Assembly (NCBI GenBank): GCA_963676435.2
Contig: CAXXOZ010000022.1
Location: 124,001-188,000 of the forward strand
Length of the DNA stretch: 64,000 nucleotides
Source of the DNA: CAXXOZ01 sp963676435
Lineage (GTDB): Bacteria; Bacillota; Clostridia; Lachnospirales; Lachnospiraceae
Direction of reading: 5' to 3'
A program made the position numbers and the translations under genes. Of this stretch, positions 61,183 to 64,000 are shown piece after piece. Below the pieces are notes generated by a model. It was not told the DNA's origin, made no database searches, and saw nothing but the letters and a program-made list of their open reading frames with translations. Numbering within the stretch: the stretch's first letter is position 1; the number at the start of each line of letters is the position of its first letter.

Positions 61183-63873
61183 TTATAAAATAAATTTATG
61201 TTTTCCTGAACTAATAACCTTTAACTCGTCATTCAATTGAATTTCCCCAACACAACCAACTGGAATTTCAATTTCTACAACTTTTTCTTTTCTTGTATAT
61301 TTCCAATTACAAGACACGCGTCCAAACTTTGTTAATGTAGAACTATTCGAGTATTCAAGACCACATTCAAAATCAGGTTCAAATAAAATTCTTCTATAAC
61401 CTGCTTCTTTTATTTTTATTCCCCCAATATTTCTATAAATCCAATCTCCAACACATCCAAATGCATAATGATTATAAGAAGAATCTGTAGGTATGCCTTC
61501 CGGGGTAACAGCAACCCAATTTTCCCAGATTGAAGTAGCTCCCTTATCAATCATATATAACCAAGAAGGTGCTTTTGTTTGAAATAAAAGCTTATACGCA
61601 ACATCTTTATAACCACAGTCCGTTAAAACATCCAATATAAAAGGTATAGAAGCAAAACCAGTATCTAGTCTATATCCATTTCCCGAAATAAGATCAACTA
61701 ATTTTTTCGAAACCTTTTCTTTTAAAGCACCTTTAACAGCACCTGTAGCTAATACTACAACATATAATCCTTGAAGATTACTATCATTTATTGTACCATT
61801 TTCAGAAACATACTCATCAACTATCGCTTTATTTATATTTTCTAGTAGCTCCTTATATTTTTCAGCTTTTTCATTTTCATTAAGTATTTCACAAATTTTT
61901 ATAAAGCACTCAACCGTTATTGAGTAATAACAGCTTGCAACCACTTTTGCAGTTTCTTTTACCCCTCTCATTACACCATCAGGCAATTCTCTAATACTAG
62001 GTATTAACCAGTCTCCAAAATGAAACCCCTTATTGCTTAAATATTTATTTCTTTCTTTTCTTGCATCGTCATACTCTTCAAAACCATCTGGCTTTATTTG
62101 ACATGATTTTTCTATGTATTTAAGCCATTTTTCCATAGTTGCGATATTATCGATTAAGACATTTTTATCGCCATAAGATTGATATAAATGATATGGAACA
62201 AATACACATGCATCTGACCATGCTGCAGAGGAATTGCTGCCTCCCATACCTCTTTGATTTCTTTCCTGATATGGAAAGTTTGGAATCACCATAGGTACTT
62301 CGCCGTCTTCTTCTTGCTCTACTCTTAAGTTCATTAACCAGCATTCCAAAAAGTTTTTCAAATCATAATTAAAGCATCCTGTTTTAGAAAATACTTGTAT
62401 ATCGCCAGTCCAACCTAGTTTTTCCCTTTGAGGACAATCCGTAGGAATAGAAAACATATTACTTATAGTGCTCCATTCAATATTATGTTGAAGCTGGTTT
62501 AACCTTGTATCAGAACATTCAAAATGTCCTGTCTTTTCCAATTTTGTACCTAATACAATTGCTTTTACATCAATTATTTTATCTTCACCAATTCCAGATA
62601 CTTTTAAAAATCTAAATCCATGATATGTGAATTTTGGTTCAAATACCTGTTTGCCCGCTTTACATATCAAGACATCTTTTTGATTTTTATATCTTCCGAT
62701 AATGTTATTTTTAAAATTTCCATTTTCGTCTAAAACTTCACTATGTTCAAATGTAACTTCTTCACCTTTGTTTCCAAATATTTCAATTCTACATATCCCT
62801 GCCAATACCTGACCAAAATCAATTACCAGTTCATTTTTTGGTGTAAGGAATATTTTTTTAGGCGAGATTTGATTAATCTTTTGAATATTATTTATACACT
62901 GACCTATTAAATTATCTTTTTTATAATCAGTAGTTTTACAATTACCCCACTCGAAATCATCGAATCCTGGTGTGCTCCAGTTCTCTATTTCATCTCTTAA
63001 GTCCCATTTCTCCCCAATGTACAAATCAGAATATTTTATATATGAAGAATTGGATTTAAAGTCTTCATTACTACATATGATTTCCTTTTCACCGTCTTCA
63101 TATTCGATTTCTAACTGACAAATGAATCCTAGTTTATTTCCATACTGACAGCTATCTCCTGAAATCCCAAGTCTTCCAATCCACCAACCGTCGCCAAGTG
63201 TTGTCGCTAAAACATTTTCACCTGAATATATAAATTCAGTTAAATCATAGGTTTGATAATATAAGATATCTTGATATGCTGAAACTTCTGGAGCCAACCT
63301 ATGACTTGAAACTTTTTTTCCATTTATCAATAAATCATAAACACCATGTGCCGATGCGTATAATCTAGCTTTCTTTATATTTTTATTACAAACAAAGCTT
63401 TTTCTTAGACTCTTACACTCCTTTAAATCTTTATCTCCTGTAAAAAAGTCTTCTTTGGGTACAAATAATTCAAAAAACTTGAGCTCTTTAGTTTCATTTG
63501 CAGGCTCTTGATTAGGTTCTATCCATTCTGCCTGCCATTCTTCCTTTAAAAAACCTGTTTCAAAATAAAATTCATCACTGAACTCACCTTCAATATCTTT
63601 AGAGTTCCATAGTTTTATTTTCACCGAGTAAATTGTTTTAGGCTCAAGTTTTTCACCAGAATATGAAATAAAAGGGGTTCCATCAGAAGTAATTTTATCT
63701 GTTTCCCATGCTATTTTATTACCATTTTTAACTACTATTTTGTATGCTGAAACCATTTCATTTTCTAACAAATCCGAAATCATATAATGAAAAACTGGTT
63801 TTTCACTATCTATACCAATTGGATTAAATAAGCCATTAATATCTATTGAAGAAACTTTTAAAATTCTTTCCAT
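61183..63873 (-). CDS. alpha-L-rhamnosidase, glycoside hydrolase family 78
   Basis: 896 residues, cytosolic, with no signal peptide. N-terminal beta-sandwich domains (about 1-330) are followed by a further sandwich (FGQVLAGICRIE, about 355) and the alpha/alpha toroid catalytic domain, with PTDCPQREKLGWTGD near residue 470, which contains conserved acidic residues. The C-terminal sandwich ends at 896. It removes terminal rhamnose from short glycosides taken into the cell. ATG follows AAAGGTGG. The upstream gene, cut by the window edge, is separated by a terminator. Confidence 0.92.
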   Translation of the reverse strand: MERILKVSSIDINGLFNPIGIDSEKPVFHYMISDLLENEMVSAYKIVVKNGNKIAWETDKITSDGTPFISYSGEKLEPKTIYSVKIKLWNSKDIEGEFSDEFYFETGFLKEEWQAEWIEPNQEPANETKELKFFELFVPKEDFFTGDKDLKECKSLRKSFVCNKNIKKARLYASAHGVYDLLINGKKVSSHRLAPEVSAYQDILYYQTYDLTEFIYSGENVLATTLGDGWWIGRLGISGDSCQYGNKLGFICQLEIEYEDGEKEIICSNEDFKSNSSYIKYSDLYIGEKWDLRDEIENWSTPGFDDFEWGNCKTTDYKKDNLIGQCINNIQKINQISPKKIFLTPKNELVIDFGQVLAGICRIEIFGNKGEEVTFEHSEVLDENGNFKNNIIGRYKNQKDVLICKAGKQVFEPKFTYHGFRFLKVSGIGEDKIIDVKAIVLGTKLEKTGHFECSDTRLNQLQHNIEWSTISNMFSIPTDCPQREKLGWTGDIQVFSKTGCFNYDLKNFLECWLMNLRVEQEEDGEVPMVIPNFPYQERNQRGMGGSNSSAAWSDACVFVPYHLYQSYGDKNVLIDNIATMEKWLKYIEKSCQIKPDGFEEYDDARKERNKYLSNKGFHFGDWLIPSIRELPDGVMRGVKETAKVVASCYYSITVECFIKICEILNENEKAEKYKELLENINKAIVDEYVSENGTINDSNLQGLYVVVLATGAVKGALKEKVSKKLVDLISGNGYRLDTGFASIPFILDVLTDCGYKDVAYKLLFQTKAPSWLYMIDKGATSIWENWVAVTPEGIPTDSSYNHYAFGCVGDWIYRNIGGIKIKEAGYRRILFEPDFECGLEYSNSSTLTKFGRVSCNWKYTRKEKVVEIEIPVGCVGEIQLNDELKVISSGKHKFIL

Positions 63874-63893
63874 TTAACTACCACCTTTTAAAA

Positions 63894-63935
63894 ACTGCCC
63901 CAAACATACTTGATTTACAAGTTTGTCGAGGCAGT
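63894..63935 (-). terminator. terminator before the rhamnosidase gene
   Basis: ACTGCC/GGCAGT (63894-63899 with 63930-63935) and CAAAC/GTTTG (63901-63905 with 63921-63925) form a two-part stem, followed on the minus strand by TTTT. It ends the partial upstream gene just ahead of the rhamnosidase. Confidence 0.7.
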
Positions 63936-63944
63936 ATTCTTTAA

Positions 63945-64000
63945 TTATAAAATTTGCAAACTATCATTTTCATCTGATAATTCATAAAAAACTGGATGTT
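63945..64000 (-). CDS. C-terminal end of a gene cut by the window edge
   Basis: An open frame from the right edge encodes 18 residues (HPVFYELSDENDSLQIL then stop at 63945). It is followed by a hairpin, as a gene end should be. Too short to assign; its neighbour suggests carbohydrate use, but that is only context. Confidence 0.5.
   Translation of the reverse strand, partial: HPVFYELSDENDSLQIL

Overview
The window reads as chromosome of a strictly anaerobic, AT-rich Bacillota of the class Clostridia. The evidence is strong AGGAGG-type ribosome sites before most genes, the oxygen-sensitive or anaerobe-typical enzymes (hybrid-cluster protein, rubredoxins, butyrate kinase, ferredoxin-type ATPases, Mrp), a SigI/RsgI pair, LonA under a CIRCE element, and a c-di-GMP and chemotaxis repertoire. 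No rRNA, tRNA, CRISPR array, transposase or phage gene was seen. The genus cannot be fixed from the sequence alone.

Layout. 0-2 kb: two coupled genes of unknown function. 2-11.6 kb: an accessory catabolic block. A CocE-type hydrolase, butyrate kinase and an FMN/zinc-ribbon flavoprotein form a minus-strand operon. A high-molecular-weight rubredoxin lies downstream and a uroporphyrinogen-decarboxylase-fold protein nearby. Two PucR-type regulators are each divergent from an enzyme gene, and both divergent promoters carry inverted repeats. 11.7-14.4 kb: tandem paralogous lipoproteins, rubredoxin, and a truncated RsgI-like protein with a Glu/Asp tail. 14.5-19.5 kb: an eight-gene operon (DUF134, NifX, two ferredoxin-bearing MinD ATPases, Mrp, NifX, two half-size permeases) divergent from a ferredoxin, with twin palindromes over both -35 boxes. 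19.6-22.1 kb: TIM-barrel gene, sigI and rsgI with an acidic tail. 22.2-26.8 kb: an HD-GYP/GGDEF protein and a dCache chemoreceptor.

26.9-32.4 kb: a five-gene polyamine operon carrying both the aminopropyl and the carboxyspermidine routes. Its promoter lies about 400 nt upstream, and the leader is full of hairpins. 32.9-33.6 kb: a crcB pair for fluoride export. 33.7-37.2 kb: a ferritin-like protein, an acetyltransferase, cysK, metY and an Rrf2 regulator. 37.4-41.1 kb: a NapH-like membrane protein with two FMN-binding domains, then iscR-iscS-nifU, with nifU frameshifted. 41.2-47.5 kb: nadA, a degenerate receiver protein, a phosphodiester glycosidase, a small membrane protein and a large GGDEF-EAL sensor.

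47.5-64 kb: persulfide dioxygenase-rhodanese; lon with CIRCE; a MarR regulator; a frameshifted EAL gene behind a chemoreceptor; CoA-disulfide reductase with rhodanese under a Crp/Fnr-type site; enolase; an alpha/beta hydrolase; hcp divergent from a Crp/Fnr regulator; and a GH78 rhamnosidase.

Themes are sulfur and persulfide handling with Fe-S assembly (cysK, metY, iscS, nifU, three rhodanese proteins), nitrosative-stress defence (hcp), and surface and environment sensing (SigI/RsgI, chemoreceptors, c-di-GMP). The least explained parts are the 2-11 kb block, the DUF134/Mrp/permease operon with its promoter, the polyamine leader, and the acidic-tailed RsgI proteins.
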